Assembly (NCBI GenBank): GCA_003552765.1
Contig: PUOI01000323.1
Location: 1 to 6,062, forward strand
Direction: 5' to 3'
DNA: 6,062 nucleotides
Origin: Candidatus Hydrogenedentota bacterium
GTDB taxonomy: Bacteria; Hydrogenedentota; Hydrogenedentia; Hydrogenedentales; SLHB01
Positions 5,779 to 6,062 of this stretch are shown here, piece by piece. A program made the translations under genes and the position numbers. How positions within the stretch are numbered: position 1 is the first letter of the stretch; each line of letters begins with the position of its first letter. Below the pieces are notes generated by a model. That model made no database searches. It had not been told where the DNA came from and saw only the letters and a program-made list of their open reading frames with translations.

Positions 5779-5807
5779 ATTGTATCCACATGGGCGGGCA
5801 TGCTCAA
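5779..5807 (-). promoter_or_regulatory. Candidate sigma-70-type promoter for aroB
   Basis: On the minus strand TTGAGC (5807-5802, 4 of 6 matches) is followed after exactly 17 bases by TACAAT (5784-5779, 5 of 6 matches). Transcription would begin near 5772, leaving a leader of about 70 bases before the aroB ATG. It is the best promoter match I find in the window. Confidence 0.5.
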
Positions 5808-5808
5808 A

Positions 5809-5826
5809 TGGGAGTTCAGGCTCCCA
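5809..5826. repeat. Inverted repeat next to the aroB -35 box
   Basis: TGGGAG and CTCCCA form a perfect 6-bp inverted repeat around a 6-base centre. It begins 2 bases upstream of the candidate aroB -35 box and would also lie in the leader of the divergent Smr transcript. It could be an operator or a small RNA hairpin; chance is also possible. Confidence 0.35.
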
Positions 5827-5865
5827 ACCCCAAGAGGCGTCCGGGAAGCGGTATGGAGAGGGACC

Positions 5866-6062
5866 ATGGCGAAGCTGAAACTCGACCTTCACGATATCTA
5901 CAACAAAGGCAGGAGCATTGAACAAGAACTGCAGCGGGTTATCGACGAAGCGGTGTCCAAGAAGATCAAACTGGTCGAGATTATACCGGGCAAGGGCAGC
6001 GGCCAGCTCAAGAAGTCCGTGCTCAAGTTTCTCGAACGGCCTGAGATCAAGAAGCAGTATCA
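5866..6062 (+). CDS. Smr-domain protein (small MutS-related), 3' end missing
   Basis: The first 65 residues of a short Smr protein are visible; the gene runs off the right edge. Seen: KLDLHDIYNKGRSIEQEL with the LDLH motif (6-9), and KLVEIIPGKGSGQLKKSV with the glycine motif PGKGSGQL (41-48), where many Smr domains have HGxG. Because LDLH lies only six residues from the start, this is a stand-alone Smr domain rather than the tail of MutS2; proteins of this short type are commonly about 85-90 residues, so some 20-25 are probably missing. Smr domains bind nucleic acid and some cleave DNA or RNA; the substrate here is unknown. The ATG at 5866 has GGAG 7 bases upstream (5855-5858). The gene is divergent from aroB, with a 163-base gap. 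Confidence 0.88.
   Translation, partial: MAKLKLDLHDIYNKGRSIEQELQRVIDEAVSKKIKLVEIIPGKGSGQLKKSVLKFLERPEIKKQY

Noticed and set aside
5750..5803. Two GCATGC palindromes (5750-5755 and 5798-5803) in the aroB/Smr gap
   Set aside because: Six-base palindromes are frequent by chance, and nothing else links the two copies.
1..6062. Search for mobile elements, CRISPR repeats, tRNA/rRNA genes, toxin-antitoxin pairs or defence genes
   Set aside because: None was found. The genes are ordinary chromosomal ones with uniform GC-rich composition.

Overview
This is a GC-rich bacterial chromosome segment made of ordinary, densely packed genes. There is no sign of a phage, insertion sequence, CRISPR array, tRNA or rRNA. 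The lineage cannot be fixed from the sequence. The double zinc-ribbon protein, the stand-alone thioredoxin-fold ferredoxin, and the appended domain on the glycosyltransferase would fit a planctomycete-like or candidate-phylum bacterium (for example Hydrogenedentota); this is a weak guess.

Left part, + strand: the 3' portion of a family 2 (rhamnosyltransferase-like) glycosyltransferase enters from the left edge and stops at 1206. It is followed by apaG (1286-1711). Convergent to these is a minus-strand gene (1797-2414) for a 205-residue protein with two cysteine clusters, an acidic linker and a C-terminal membrane anchor.

Middle and right, minus strand, reading right to left: aroB (3-dehydroquinate synthase, shikimate pathway) begins at 5702. 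Eleven bases after it comes a TPR-repeat protein, and 44 bases after that a 211-residue protein of unknown function with a GTG start. These three look like one transcription unit, with a good sigma-70-type promoter at 5779-5807 and a strong hairpin at the last stop codon (3069-3099). A (2Fe-2S) thioredoxin-like ferredoxin follows (2621-2947), probably with its own promoter. The RNA just beyond its stop would be strikingly C-rich.

Right edge, + strand: divergent from aroB, a short Smr-domain protein starts at 5866 and runs off the window. The 163-base gap between the two starts holds the regulatory sequences for both directions.

No complete novel system is evident. The most interesting items are the unknown aroB-linked protein, whose layout resembles a decayed PDDEXK nuclease fold, the tail-anchored zinc-ribbon protein, and the beta-rich domain at the end of the glycosyltransferase.
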